The notes under the pieces: generated by a model
Seen by the model: only the letters and a program-made list of their open reading frames with translations
What the model was told of the DNA's origin: nothing
The model's database searches: none
Source: Alphaproteobacteria bacterium
GTDB lineage: Bacteria; Pseudomonadota; Alphaproteobacteria; Micropepsales; Micropepsaceae
Length of the DNA stretch: 41,445 nt
Direction of reading: 5' to 3'
NCBI GenBank assembly: GCA_003139615.1
Contig: PLJH01000013.1
Location: 1-41,445 of the forward strand
Part shown: positions 1 to 7,976 of the stretch, in pieces
Layout of the letters: the number at the start of each line of letters is the position of its first letter
Numbering within the stretch: position 1 is the first letter of the stretch
Translations under genes and position numbers: made by a program

Positions 1-112
1 CCCCCGCGAGGGGGGAAGGTTAAAAGGAGATCGCGTTTTGCTTATTTTTTTCTAACCTTCCCCCCTCGCGGGGGAAGGTGCCGAGCGTAGCGAGGCGGAA
101 GGGGGCCCGCGA
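1..112. repeat. GC-rich intergenic inverted repeat downstream of rnhA
   Basis: Positions 1-20 and 55-74 are perfect 20-base inverted copies of each other around a 34-base AT-rich spacer. The right arm runs on into a GC-rich tail containing GAGCGTAGCGAG up to about 112. This looks like the short dispersed hairpin repeats that sit between genes in many alphaproteobacteria. It lies just past the rnhA stop codon, so a role in 3'-end formation is possible. The window edge cuts the element, so its true left limit is unknown. Confidence 0.7.
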
Positions 113-118
113 AAATTC

Positions 119-553
119 TCACCCCCCGATCGCACCTCTTGCCAACGCATCGGCCCTTTCGTTTTCGGCGTGGCCGTTGTGGCCGCGGACCCAGCGCCAG
201 GTCACTTCGTGCCGCGCGCATTCGGCTTCCAGTGCGCGCCACAGATCTTCGTTTTTGACCGGTTTCTTGTCGGCGGTTTTCCAGCCGTTCCTTTTCCAGC
301 GCGGCAGCCATTGCGTGATGCCGTCCATCACATATTTCGAATCCGTGTGGAGGATGACCGTAGAGGGCTTCGATAGCGCCTCCAGCGCGCGGATCGCAGC
401 CATCAGTTCCATGCGGTTGTTGGTCGTCATGCGTTCGCCGCCGGAGATTTCTTTCTCATGCGCGCCCGAACGCAGGATTGCGCCCCAGCCGCCCGGTCCC
501 GGATTGCCGGAGCAGGCGCCGTCCGTGAACACATCGACTTGCGGCGTGGTCAT
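119..553 (-). CDS. rnhA: Ribonuclease HI
   Basis: A 144-residue protein of normal RNase HI length. It cuts the RNA strand of RNA-DNA hybrids (R-loops, Okazaki primers) in the cytoplasm with two bound metal ions. The family's catalytic DEDD set is visible: D11 in [15 protein letters not shown]49 in NNRMELMA, D71 in HTDSKYV and D135 in NERADALA. A longer reading frame continues upstream, but the ATG at 551-553 gives the standard N-terminus and overlaps the thrB stop codon by four bases (ATGA). That implies translational coupling as the last gene of the ispH-thrB-rnhA operon. The order is common in alphaproteobacteria. Confidence 0.97.
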   Translation of the reverse strand: MTTPQVDVFTDGACSGNPGPGGWGAILRSGAHEKEISGGERMTTNNRMELMAAIRALEALSKPSTVILHTDSKYVMDGITQWLPRWKRNGWKTADKKPVKNEDLWRALEAECARHEVTWRWVRGHNGHAENERADALARGAIGG

Positions 554-1509
554 GCTCCGTACTCCGCAGCGTTTTTGGTTTGCAGGTGAAAGCGCAAACG
601 TTTCACGAAATCGCGCGGGTCCTTGGGACGCACGAGCGCATTCGGATCGCGGTTCTGCCAATCGGCAAGACGCGTGAGGAGGAAGCGCAACGCTGCGCCT
701 TGCGCCAGAAGAGGCAGGCTCGCGCATTCTTCTGCGCTCAACGGGCGTTTCTGGCGATACGCCGAAATCAGGCTCTTGCCCTTGGTGATGTTGTAGGCGC
801 CGTCGACCTCGAAGCACCAGGCATTGAGCATCACGGCAAGGTCGTAAGCATAGGCATCGTTACAGGCGAAATAGAAATCAATCAGGCCCGACACCTTGTC
901 GTTCATGAACAGCACATTGTCGGGAAACAGATCGGCATGGACCACGCCTGACGGCAGGTTGCGCGGCCAAGCCGATTCCAGCGATTGCAGCGTGGTCGAA
1001 ATAAGTTCCGCCAGATCGCGCTGGATTTCGTCGGCGCCGGACAGCGTTGTGTCCGCGAGCGTGCGCCAGCCCGCGACGCTCAGGGAATTCTCGCGCACGA
1101 GTGCGAACCCTTTGCCGGCTTCGTGCAATCCCGCGAGTGCCGCGCCTGCAGATGCGCAGTGATGCGGCTCGGGCCGCCGCAGCGAGAGGCCGTTGAGGTA
1201 GGTCAGGATCGCGGCGGGCCTGCCGTTGAGTATGGTCCATTGTGCGCCGGACCTGCTTCTCACAGGCAGCGGGCAGGCGACGCCGCGCGAAGCCAGATGG
1301 TCCATCAACCCCAGGAAAAACGGCAGGTCTCCCGCACTCACGCGTTTTTCATAGAGTGTCAGGATGAAGCCGGCGCGGTCGGTCTGCAGCAGGAAGTTGG
1401 AATTCTCCACGCCTTCCGCGATGCCCTTGAAGCTGCGCGGCTCGCCGATGTCGTAATCGGCGAGCAGAATCTCCAGATCTTCGAATGCGACGTCGGTATA
1501 GACGGCCAT
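550..1509 (-). CDS. thrB: Homoserine kinase (type II, APH-fold)
   Basis: A 319-residue kinase of the aminoglycoside-phosphotransferase fold, as used for homoserine phosphorylation in alphaproteobacteria and pseudomonads (not the GHMP-type ThrB of E. coli). It makes O-phosphohomoserine for threonine synthesis. The catalytic loop HADLFPDN is at residues 191-198, and the metal-binding D211 follows in [11 protein letters not shown]. The N-terminal stretch [15 protein letters not shown] matches the family's nucleotide-binding region. It starts 7 bases after the ispH stop and its stop overlaps the rnhA start, so the three genes are one operon. Confidence 0.95.
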   Translation of the reverse strand: MAVYTDVAFEDLEILLADYDIGEPRSFKGIAEGVENSNFLLQTDRAGFILTLYEKRVSAGDLPFFLGLMDHLASRGVACPLPVRSRSGAQWTILNGRPAAILTYLNGLSLRRPEPHHCASAGAALAGLHEAGKGFALVRENSLSVAGWRTLADTTLSGADEIQRDLAELISTTLQSLESAWPRNLPSGVVHADLFPDNVLFMNDKVSGLIDFYFACNDAYAYDLAVMLNAWCFEVDGAYNITKGKSLISAYRQKRPLSAEECASLPLLAQGAALRFLLTRLADWQNRDPNALVRPKDPRDFVKRLRFHLQTKNAAEYGA

Positions 1510-1516
1510 GTGCGGC

Positions 1517-2488
1517 TCAGGACGCCAGCACGCGCGGGACGTTGAAGGTGACGTCTTCGCGCGTCACGGTGATTTCGTCGATCTTGAGATCGTAATGCGC
1601 GCGCAAGGCTTCCACGACATCCTCGACCAGCATTTCGGGCGCGGACGCGCCGGCCGAAAGCCCCAGGATGCGGACATTCGCAAGCCGCGACCAATCGATG
1701 TCTTGGGCGCGCTGAATCAAAGTGGCGTCTTTGGCGCCGGCGCGGATCGCCACTTCGACGAGGCGGCGCGAATTCGAGGAATTGGGCGCGCCGATCACAA
1801 GCACAAGATCGGCGTGCTGCGAGATGGCCTTGATCGCGCTCTGGCGGTTCGTCGTGGCGTAGCAGATGTCGTCCTTGTGCGGACCGGCGATCTGGGGAAA
1901 GCGGCGGCGCAGGATGTTCACGATGCCGCTGGTGTCGTCCACCGAGAGTGTCGTCTGGGTAATGTAGGCGAGATTGGACGGGTCGCGCGGTTCGAAGCTT
2001 TCGGCGCCGGCTGCATCCTCCACCAGCGCGATCGCGCCGTCCGGCAATTGCCCCAGGGTCCCTTCGATTTCGGGATGTCCCGCATGGCCGATCAGCACGA
2101 TTTCATGGCCGGCGCGATAGTGGCGTTCGGCCTCGACATGAACCTTGGAGACGAGCGGGCAGGTGGCGTCGAGATAGGAGAGCTGCCGGCGCTGCGCTTC
2201 GACGGGCACCGATTTCGGAACGCCATGGGCGGAAAAGATCACATGCGCGCCCGTCGGCGCTTCGTCGAGTTCTTCGATGAAGCGGGCGCCCAGCCTTTCG
2301 AGCCGCTCGACGACGACGCGGTTGTGGACGATCTCGTGACGGACATAGACGGGCGCGCCGTATTTCTGCAGCGCCAGTTCGACGATCCGGATGGCCCGGT
2401 CCACGCCCGCGCAAAAGCCCCGCGGCGCGGCCAAAAGGAGGGTCAATTGCGGCTTTTCGGCCCGCCCGGTGTCCACTCCGCTTCCCAT
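1517..2488 (-). CDS. ispH: 4-hydroxy-3-methylbut-2-enyl diphosphate reductase (IspH/LytB)
   Basis: The last enzyme of the MEP isoprenoid pathway; it reduces HMBPP to IPP and DMAPP with a [4Fe-4S] cluster. The three cluster cysteines are visible at about C26 ([11 protein letters not shown]), C110 ([11 protein letters not shown]) and C209 ([11 protein letters not shown]). The active-site glutamate E140 lies in GHPEIEG, and TQTTLS follows. The length of 323 residues is normal. I chose the ATG at 2486-2488; a TTG two codons upstream is also in frame. It is the first gene of the ispH-thrB-rnhA operon and is divergent from the CDGSH gene, with a promoter region of about 90 bases between them. Confidence 0.96.
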   Translation of the reverse strand: MGSGVDTGRAEKPQLTLLLAAPRGFCAGVDRAIRIVELALQKYGAPVYVRHEIVHNRVVVERLERLGARFIEELDEAPTGAHVIFSAHGVPKSVPVEAQRRQLSYLDATCPLVSKVHVEAERHYRAGHEIVLIGHAGHPEIEGTLGQLPDGAIALVEDAAGAESFEPRDPSNLAYITQTTLSVDDTSGIVNILRRRFPQIAGPHKDDICYATTNRQSAIKAISQHADLVLVIGAPNSSNSRRLVEVAIRAGAKDATLIQRAQDIDWSRLANVRILGLSAGASAPEMLVEDVVEALRAHYDLKIDEITVTREDVTFNVPRVLAS

Positions 2489-2579
2489 GCCCAATCCGCT
2501 TGGCTACAGTCCGGCGCCGCTTCGACGCCGATGGGACAAGTCGACTTCGGCAGTCAAAATGTCAAGCGGAGGCAGGTGT

Positions 2580-2819
2580 ATGACCACGCCGGAAATCGCC
2601 CAGAAGGCGCCGTTTCAAGTCGACGTGGAAGCAGGCAGGTCCTATTGGTGGTGCGCCTGCGGTCAGTCGAAGCGTCAGCCCTTCTGCGACGGAAGCCACA
2701 AGGCGGGGCCGTTCGTGCCTGTCGAATACAAGCCCGCCGAAACCGGTACGGTGTGGATGTGCGGTTGCAAACGGACCGGAAATCAGCCGCTTTGCGACGG
2801 CACCCACAACACATTCTGA
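2580..2819 (+). CDS. CDGSH-type iron-sulfur domain protein (two CDGSH motifs)
   Basis: A 79-residue protein with two complete CDGSH motifs (C-x-C-x2-[ST]-x3-P-x-C-D-G-[ST]-H). The ligands are C25, C27, C36 and H40, then C61, C63, C72 and H76. Each motif normally binds a labile [2Fe-2S] cluster with three Cys and one His, so the single chain should carry two clusters, as in bacterial tandem-CDGSH (MitoNEET/Miner2-like) proteins. The start at 2580 follows GGAGG at 2568-2572. The in-frame upstream extension overlaps ispH and looks non-coding. It is the first gene of a compact unit with the lipoprotein and argS. The cellular partner is unknown; redox or Fe-S transfer is inferred. Confidence 0.9.
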   Translation: MTTPEIAQKAPFQVDVEAGRSYWWCACGQSKRQPFCDGSHKAGPFVPVEYKPAETGTVWMCGCKRTGNQPLCDGTHNTF

Positions 2820-2825
2820 GCGATC

Positions 2826-3362
2826 ATGCACAAATTCCTACTTCGTAGCGCGGGCATTGCGGCAGCCTTTGCACTCCTCGCAGGTTGTGTCGGCGTCAAG
2901 ACCGACAATTGTCCGACATTGGCCGCGCTTCTCGATGCCTCGTCGCTGACGGTTTTCCGTCAGGGCACAACGCCGGACCCGGCCAACGTGCTTTACACCG
3001 TGCGCATCATCGATGTGACGGGCAAATGCGACTTCGACAAGAAGAAGCGTTCGGCCGATTCCGACGTCACGGTGACGTTCCGGGCGACGCGCGCGCCGAC
3101 AGGCGATGCCGCGCAATATACCGCGCCCTATTTCATGGGGATCACGGAAGGCAGCGACCGCATCCTCGCCCGCCAGGCCTTCTCGGTTCCGTTCGAGTTT
3201 GCGCCCGGGCAGGCATCGGTGACATTCACGGATGACATCAAGTCCGCCTACGTCGCTGCCAAATACGGTTCGTTGCCCTACGATTATCAGGTCCTGGTCG
3301 GTCTGCAGATCACCAAGGAGCAGCTCGAGTACAACCGGAACAAGGGAAATTACGACAGATGA
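2826..3362 (+). CDS. Predicted lipoprotein of unknown function
   Basis: A 178-residue protein with a clear lipoprotein signal: basic MHKFLLR, a hydrophobic stretch, and lipobox LLAGC at residues 18-22, so it should be anchored through Cys22. The mature part is rich in beta-type segments (VLYTVRIIDVTGKC, SDVTVTFRATRAP, QASVTFTD), which suggests a single beta-sandwich domain. Two more cysteines (in DNCPTL and GKCDF) could pair in the periplasm. It starts 6 bases after the CDGSH stop and overlaps the argS start by four bases (ATGA), so it is translated with argS. I do not recognise the family. Confidence 0.85.
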   Translation: MHKFLLRSAGIAAAFALLAGCVGVKTDNCPTLAALLDASSLTVFRQGTTPDPANVLYTVRIIDVTGKCDFDKKKRSADSDVTVTFRATRAPTGDAAQYTAPYFMGITEGSDRILARQAFSVPFEFAPGQASVTFTDDIKSAYVAAKYGSLPYDYQVLVGLQITKEQLEYNRNKGNYDR

Positions 3363-5122
3363 TTCCGCTGACGGCGGAATTGTCGGCGCGCGCCGGGCGC
3401 GCCTTCGCCGCCGAAGGATTCGCCGCGGAGCTTGGCTCGGTCCAGGCGTCCGACAGGCCAGATCTCGCGCAATTTCAGTGTAACGGCGCGCTTGCGGCTG
3501 CAAAGGCCGCGAAAGCCAATCCGCGCGCGATCGCGGAAAAGATCGCGGTCCATCTGAAGGCCGATCCGCTGTTTTCGAAAATCGAAATCGCCGGCCCCGG
3601 CTTCATCAATCTTGATGTCACCGATGCCGCGTTGGCCCAACGCGTGAGCGCGATGGCGAGCGACGCGAGGCTGGGCGCGCCGGAAACCGGCAAGGGCAAG
3701 AAGCTCGTCATCGACTTCGGCGGACCCAATGTCGCCAAGCCCATGCATGTGGGCCACCTGCGTTCCGCGATCATCGGGGATTCGCTGCAGAAGCTTTTTC
3801 GCGCCAATGGCTGGGATGTCGTGAGCGACGTGCATCTCGGCGATTGGGGCCTGCAGATGGGCCAGCTCATTTCGGAGATCGATCATCGCGGTATCGCGCC
3901 GGAATATTTCGATGCGAACTCCAGTGGTCCCTATCCCGAACAATCGCCCGTGACGATGGACGATCTGGAAGATATTTACCCGGCGGCGTCGGCTGCCTGC
4001 AAAGCCGATCCGGCGCGTCTCGAAGAGGCACGTCTCGCCACAGCCGAACTGCAGGCGGGACGCGCCGGTTATCGCGCGTTGTGGAAGCATTTCGTGACTG
4101 TCTCCGAATATGGTCTCACGCGCGAATATGCGAGTCTCGGCGTGCGGTTCGATCTGTGGAAGGGCGAGGCGGCCGTCGATCATCTGATTGCGCCGATGAT
4201 CGACGATCTGAAAGCGCGCGGATTGGCCGAGATGAGCGAAGGCGCACTCGTCATTCCGGTGGCCGAGCCCGCCGACAAGAAGGAAATGCCGCCACTCATC
4301 CTGCTCAAATCCGACGGCGCGGTGCTCTACGGCACGACCGATCTCGCGACCATTATCGATCGCGTGCAGACGCAGAATCCCGATTTCATCCTCTATGTCG
4401 TCGACCAGCGCCAGCACGGGCATTTCGAGCAGGTGTTTCGTGCCTCGAAAAAAGCAGGCCTGAACGGCCATGCCGGCCTCGAACATGCGGGCTTCGGCAC
4501 GATGAACGGCATCGACGGCAAGCCGTTCAAGACGCGCGAAGGCGGCGTGCTCAAGCTCTACGATCTGATCGCGATGGCAACGGAGGAGGCGGGCAAGCGG
4601 CTCGCGGAGCAGGGTCTCGCCGAGGAATATCCCGCCGAGGAACGCGCGGCGATCGCCAAGATCGTCGGCATCGCGTCGATCAAATTCGCCGATCTCTCGA
4701 ATCATCGGATCTCGAATTACATTTTCGATCTGTCGCGCTTCACGCGCTTCGAGGGCAAAACGGGCCCCTATCTGCAATACGCGGCCGTGCGCATCCAGTC
4801 GATCCTGCGCAAGGCGGAGGCGGAACGCTACGCATCGGCCGCGCCGGTGGTGCGCTCGCCCGAAGAGCGCAGGCTTGCGCTGCTGCTGCTCTCCACCACC
4901 GAAGCGATGGAAGGCGCGGAGTTCAAGCGCGCCCCGAATATTCTCTGCGATTTTGCATTCACGCTCGCCCAGGAATTCAGCCGCTTCTATGCCGAGCATC
5001 ACATCATGTCGGAAAGTGATGCGGAATTACGCGCCGCGCGGCTGGGGCTATGTGCGCTCACCCTGCGTACGTTGAGCAAAGTGCTCGATCTGCTGGGCAT
5101 CGAAATTCCGGCAAGGATGTAG
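3359..5122 (+). CDS. argS: Arginyl-tRNA synthetase
   Basis: A 587-residue class I aminoacyl-tRNA synthetase. The order is an ArgS-specific N-terminal additional domain (about 1-95), a catalytic Rossmann core with the class I signature HVGH at 130-133 (in KPMHVGHLRSAIIGD), the FKTREGGVLKLYDL segment in place of a strict KMSKS as is usual in ArgS, and a C-terminal helical anticodon-binding domain ending in TLSKVLDLLGIEIPARM. It attaches Arg to tRNA-Arg. Its ATG overlaps the preceding lipoprotein stop. It is the last gene of its operon; a large hairpin repeat follows. Confidence 0.97.
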   Translation: MIPLTAELSARAGRAFAAEGFAAELGSVQASDRPDLAQFQCNGALAAAKAAKANPRAIAEKIAVHLKADPLFSKIEIAGPGFINLDVTDAALAQRVSAMASDARLGAPETGKGKKLVIDFGGPNVAKPMHVGHLRSAIIGDSLQKLFRANGWDVVSDVHLGDWGLQMGQLISEIDHRGIAPEYFDANSSGPYPEQSPVTMDDLEDIYPAASAACKADPARLEEARLATAELQAGRAGYRALWKHFVTVSEYGLTREYASLGVRFDLWKGEAAVDHLIAPMIDDLKARGLAEMSEGALVIPVAEPADKKEMPPLILLKSDGAVLYGTTDLATIIDRVQTQNPDFILYVVDQRQHGHFEQVFRASKKAGLNGHAGLEHAGFGTMNGIDGKPFKTREGGVLKLYDLIAMATEEAGKRLAEQGLAEEYPAEERAAIAKIVGIASIKFADLSNHRISNYIFDLSRFTRFEGKTGPYLQYAAVRIQSILRKAEAERYASAAPVVRSPEERRLALLLLSTTEAMEGAEFKRAPNILCDFAFTLAQEFSRFYAEHHIMSESDAELRAARLGLCALTLRTLSKVLDLLGIEIPARM

Positions 5123-5128
5123 CTTTTA

Positions 5129-5281
5129 CCTCCCTCCCTTCCGGGAGAGAGGTCGAGGATGCGCAGCATCCGAGGGTGAGTGGGTGCGCGTGCAGGATCA
5201 GATCTTTCGAGAGCAGCGCGCTGCACGCGCACCCACTCACCCTGACCCTCTCTCCCGAAGGAGAGAGGGAATTTTCTCTTG
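5129..5281. repeat. Large nested hairpin repeat between convergent genes
   Basis: A compound inverted repeat. The 22-base arms at 5174-5195 and 5221-5242 are perfectly complementary. The outer arms, CTCCCTTCCGGGAGAGAGG near 5131-5150 and CCTCTCTCCCGAAGGAGAGAGG near 5246-5268, also pair. It fills the gap between argS (plus) and the Hsp70 gene (minus). The sequence type (GAGGGTGAGTGGGTGC... CTCACCCTGACCCTCTCTCCC) is a recurrent intergenic repeat in proteobacterial genomes. It could act as a bidirectional transcription end or mRNA-stabilising structure; that role is inferred. Confidence 0.8.
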
Positions 5282-5287
5282 GAGTAC

Positions 5288-6541
5288 TTATCCAAACTTT
5301 CTTTCCGCCTCGCGCGTCAGCCCGAACGCCACCGACAGGAAATCCGAGCCGGTTGCCATGTGTGCGTTGGGTGCTGCCGCGGCGACGGCTTTGCGCACGG
5401 CAGGCACGCGGCTCGAGCCGCCCGTGAGAAAGATGGTGTGGATCGCTTCCGGCTTGACGCCCGCGCGCGCCACACAATCGAGCGCCACGCCGCGCAAACG
5501 ATGCATCTTTTCGCCGATTGCACCGTCGAAGCCTTCTTGCGTCGCATTGGCCGCCAGACCGCGTTCGAGAAATTCCAGCGCAAGCGCTATCTCCGCCGCA
5601 TCGCTCAGCGCGATCTTTGCGTCTTCGACCGCGAACGCGATGCGGTGGCCCAGATGTTTGCGCAAGGTGCGCAGCAGGCGCCGCACCTTTTCCGGTTCGC
5701 AGGATTGCTTGAGCAGATCGGCCGTATCGCGCTCGGTGCGGTAATTGTAGGCGAAGTTGATCGTCGACCACGTCGCGAGTTCGAAATAGGTCGCCCGCGG
5801 CATCGGCAAATCCTTTTCGGTGAGTTGGGTGCCGAGCCCGAGCAACGGCATCACCGCATCGAGGCTCAGCAGGCTGTCGAAATCCGTGCCGCCGATGCGC
5901 GCGCCGGCATTGGCGAGGATGTCATCGCGGCGGTCGGGACGGTTGCGCCGTTCGGGACCGATGCGGATCACCGAAAAGTCCGACGTGCCGCCGCCGATAT
6001 CGGCGACCAACACAAGCTCTTCGCGCGTGACGCTGTCTTCATAGTGATAGGCGGCCGCGAGCGGCTCATATTCGAAAATCACGTCGCGGAAGCCGACCCT
6101 TTTTGCGATGCCTTCCAGCACCGATTGCGCCTTCGCATCCGCCGCATCGTCACGGTCGACGAAGCGCACGGGGCGGCCATGCACCACCTGATCGATCTCG
6201 CGGCCGAGAAAAGTCTCGGCGCGCTGCTTCAAATGGCGCACGAACATCTCGACCACTTCGGTCAGCCTGATTCGCCGGTGGCCCACGGCCGTCGATTCGT
6301 CGATCAGGGGCGAGCCCAGGATCGATTTGAGGGCGCGCATGAGCCGGCCTTCATGCTGCGAGATATAGGTGTCGATGGCCTCGCGGCCGAACAGGATTCG
6401 GCCCTTGTTTTCAAAGTCGAAGAAGATCGCGCTGGGGATCAGCGTTTCGTCGCCTTCGACGGGGGCGAGCGCCAAGGCCCCGTCCTTGACGACGCCCAGC
6501 GCCGAGTTCGATGTCCCGAAATCCAGTCCGCACGCCGCCAT
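5288..6541 (-). CDS. Hsp70-family protein, YegD-like (ATPase domain only)
   Basis: A 417-residue actin/Hsp70-fold ATPase. Visible landmarks are phosphate-1 LDFGTSNSALG near the N-terminus, phosphate-2 VADIGGGTSDFSVIRIG in the middle and the adenosine motif FLTGGSSRVPAVRKAV near the C-terminus. The protein stops after the nucleotide-binding domain, with no DnaK-type substrate-binding domain, like E. coli YegD. The chosen ATG (6539-6541) has AAGGGG just upstream. A longer in-frame start at 6637 adds 32 residues that do not resemble the family. It probably acts as an atypical chaperone or regulator; the client is unknown. It stands alone, with merR upstream on the same strand across a hairpin. 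Confidence 0.88.
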   Translation of the reverse strand: MAACGLDFGTSNSALGVVKDGALALAPVEGDETLIPSAIFFDFENKGRILFGREAIDTYISQHEGRLMRALKSILGSPLIDESTAVGHRRIRLTEVVEMFVRHLKQRAETFLGREIDQVVHGRPVRFVDRDDAADAKAQSVLEGIAKRVGFRDVIFEYEPLAAAYHYEDSVTREELVLVADIGGGTSDFSVIRIGPERRNRPDRRDDILANAGARIGGTDFDSLLSLDAVMPLLGLGTQLTEKDLPMPRATYFELATWSTINFAYNYRTERDTADLLKQSCEPEKVRRLLRTLRKHLGHRIAFAVEDAKIALSDAAEIALALEFLERGLAANATQEGFDGAIGEKMHRLRGVALDCVARAGVKPEAIHTIFLTGGSSRVPAVRKAVAAAAPNAHMATGSDFLSVAFGLTREAERKFG

Positions 6542-6638
6542 GAAAAGCCCCTTTCGCACCACAATGGGGCTCCCACCTAATACACATAAAGTGCTCTTGC
6601 CAGTCTGTTCGACACCCCCTAAACTGTAGCAACGCATA

Positions 6639-6668
6639 AGGGATCGCCGGAAACGGCGGTCCCTTTTT
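6639..6668 (+). terminator. Intrinsic terminator hairpin (plus-strand polarity)
   Basis: An 11-bp stem (AGGGATCGCCG paired with CGGCGGTCCCT, one G-T wobble), a GAAA tetraloop and then TTTTT, a textbook rho-independent terminator read on the plus strand. No plus-strand gene lies upstream; the flanking genes merR and Hsp70 are both on the minus strand. Read on the minus strand, the same stem is followed only by TTATGCG, so it would be a weak terminator for merR. A promoter-like TTGCCA-N17-TAAACT (6597-6625) sits just before it on the plus strand. Confidence 0.6.
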
Positions 6669-6712
6669 GTTGAAAGAAGTCCGTATACGGAATATCAGAA
6701 TTTGCGGCGCTG

Positions 6713-7108
6713 CTATCGGCAGCGCTTCGCGGCAATAGCGCGTTCGCAATCCGCGATCTCGTGGCAATCGCAGCGAAATCGCGTTTCGAGCGACGCCTTC
6801 ATCCGGCGCGCCGTTTGGATCACTGCTTCGATCTCCACCAGCTTGCGGGCCGCCAGTGCCTGCCAGCGCGCCGATGGTTTGGTCCCGGCCGGAAAACCTG
6901 TGAGAAAGGTTTTCGTCTCGGCAACAGTGAACCCCGAGATACGCGCGATCCTGATCATTTCGAGGCGGCCGAGAATTTCCGGATCGTAGCGCCGTTGCCC
7001 GGAAACGCGCATGGGCTTCGGAAGAAGTCCCGCGCGCTCGTAATAGCGAATGGCAGAGGCCGCGAGTTCGGCTTTCTTGCCGACTTGTCCGATGCTCAGG
7101 CCGCGCAT
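6713..7108 (-). CDS. MerR-family transcriptional regulator
   Basis: A 131-residue MerR regulator with an N-terminal winged helix-turn-helix (IGQVGKKAELAASAIRYYERAGLLP, then RRYDPEILGRLEMI) and a long dimerisation helix. The effector region contains C113, C115, C121 and C130. The spacing C-x7-C between C113 and C121 resembles CueR-type metal sites, and C-x-C-x5-C matches the last three of SoxR's four cluster cysteines, but the first SoxR Cys is absent. A thiol- or metal-sensing role is therefore plausible but unproven. The start at 7108 is supported by GGGAGG at 7116-7121. It is divergent from the DJ-1/PfpI gene, whose promoter has MerR-type geometry. Confidence 0.9.
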   Translation of the reverse strand: MRGLSIGQVGKKAELAASAIRYYERAGLLPKPMRVSGQRRYDPEILGRLEMIRIARISGFTVAETKTFLTGFPAGTKPSARWQALAARKLVEIEAVIQTARRMKASLETRFRCDCHEIADCERAIAAKRCR

Positions 7109-7172
7109 TTTGATACCTCCCGAATTGAAAATCGCCGAATTGCGTGCCACATGCGAACACGCAATCGTGAGC

Positions 7173-7203
7173 TTGTGTTAAAGCGCACTTCAAGTTGTAG
7201 CGT
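7173..7203 (+). promoter_or_regulatory. Candidate MerR-controlled promoter with 19-bp spacer
   Basis: TTGTGT (7173-7178) and TAGCGT (7198-7203) are separated by 19 bases, the long spacer that MerR regulators untwist. Within the spacer lies an imperfect dyad, TTAAAG-N4-CTTCAA (7178-7193), where a MerR dimer would bind. It faces the DJ-1/PfpI gene that starts at 7237. The hexamers match the consensus only partly, so this is an inference from geometry and from the neighbouring merR. Confidence 0.45.
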
Positions 7204-7236
7204 TCTCGCGTTTCAATGCAACAAGGCGAGGACTCC

Positions 7237-7917
7237 ATGATGAATTTCTTTGCATTTCGCGAATGTTTGCCTGCGCTCGCGGGCGTCGTTCTCTTGTGTG
7301 GCGGCGCTACGGCGGCCATCGCGCAGCCTGTGCCGGACCGCCCGCTGGTGATCGAGATCGTGGCCACGCCCGGTGCGACGCTGCTCGATTTCGCCGGACC
7401 TTCCGAAGTGTTCGGGGTGATGCCGGGTCACGCGGTCGAATATGTCGTCTCGGAGAGCACCGTGCCTTTCAAGCTCGAAAACGGCGTCAAAATTGCGCCG
7501 GATTACACATTCGACGACGCACCGAAGCCAGACATTGTCGTCATCGGGTCGCAAGCGGCGAAGGGAAGCGACAAGGCCATGGCGTGGTTGCGCCGCGTTC
7601 ATTCCGATGGCGGGCTCGTGATGTCCGTCTGCACGGGGGCAGACTGGCTTGGGCAATCCGGGTTGCTGGCGGGGCTTGAAGCCACGACGCATCACCATGC
7701 CTATTCCAGTTTCCAGAAGACTTTCGCCGACGTAAAACTCGTTCGCGGTCGACGCTATGTCGAGAGCGACGCAAATCTGTTCACGGCCGGCGGCTACACG
7801 GCCGGCCTCGACCTCGCGCTGCATCTTGTCGATCAACGCTACGGGCGCAAAGCGGCGCAAGAAGTGGCCGCGCGACTCGAATACCAGGGTAACGGTTGGA
7901 TCACGAACGAACTCTGA
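7237..7917 (+). CDS. Exported DJ-1/PfpI-family protein
   Basis: A 226-residue protein of the class I glutamine amidotransferase-like (DJ-1/PfpI, ThiJ) fold. After an N-terminal signal peptide (about 28 residues, ending ATAAIAQ) comes VIEIVATPGATLLDFAGPSEVFG, typical of the AraC-associated/isonitrile-hydratase-like branch. The reactive nucleophile elbow is SVCTGADWLG with C132. A signal peptide is uncommon in this fold and suggests a periplasmic enzyme or thiol sensor. The start at 7237 follows GGCGAGGA; a 7-codon upstream ATG at 7216 is less likely. It lies divergently from merR and probably under its control. The substrate is unknown. Confidence 0.85.
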   Translation: MMNFFAFRECLPALAGVVLLCGGATAAIAQPVPDRPLVIEIVATPGATLLDFAGPSEVFGVMPGHAVEYVVSESTVPFKLENGVKIAPDYTFDDAPKPDIVVIGSQAAKGSDKAMAWLRRVHSDGGLVMSVCTGADWLGQSGLLAGLEATTHHHAYSSFQKTFADVKLVRGRRYVESDANLFTAGGYTAGLDLALHLVDQRYGRKAAQEVAARLEYQGNGWITNEL

Positions 7918-7976
7918 GATACCGCGTGTCGGTCGTCGGGCTCGCGCCCGGCGACCCCAACGGCCGTCATGGATTG

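Noticed and set aside
6680-6691. 12-bp palindrome TCCGTATACGGA as an operator
   Set aside because: It lies between the merR stop and the terminator with no promoter next to it; a 12-bp palindrome by chance is plausible.
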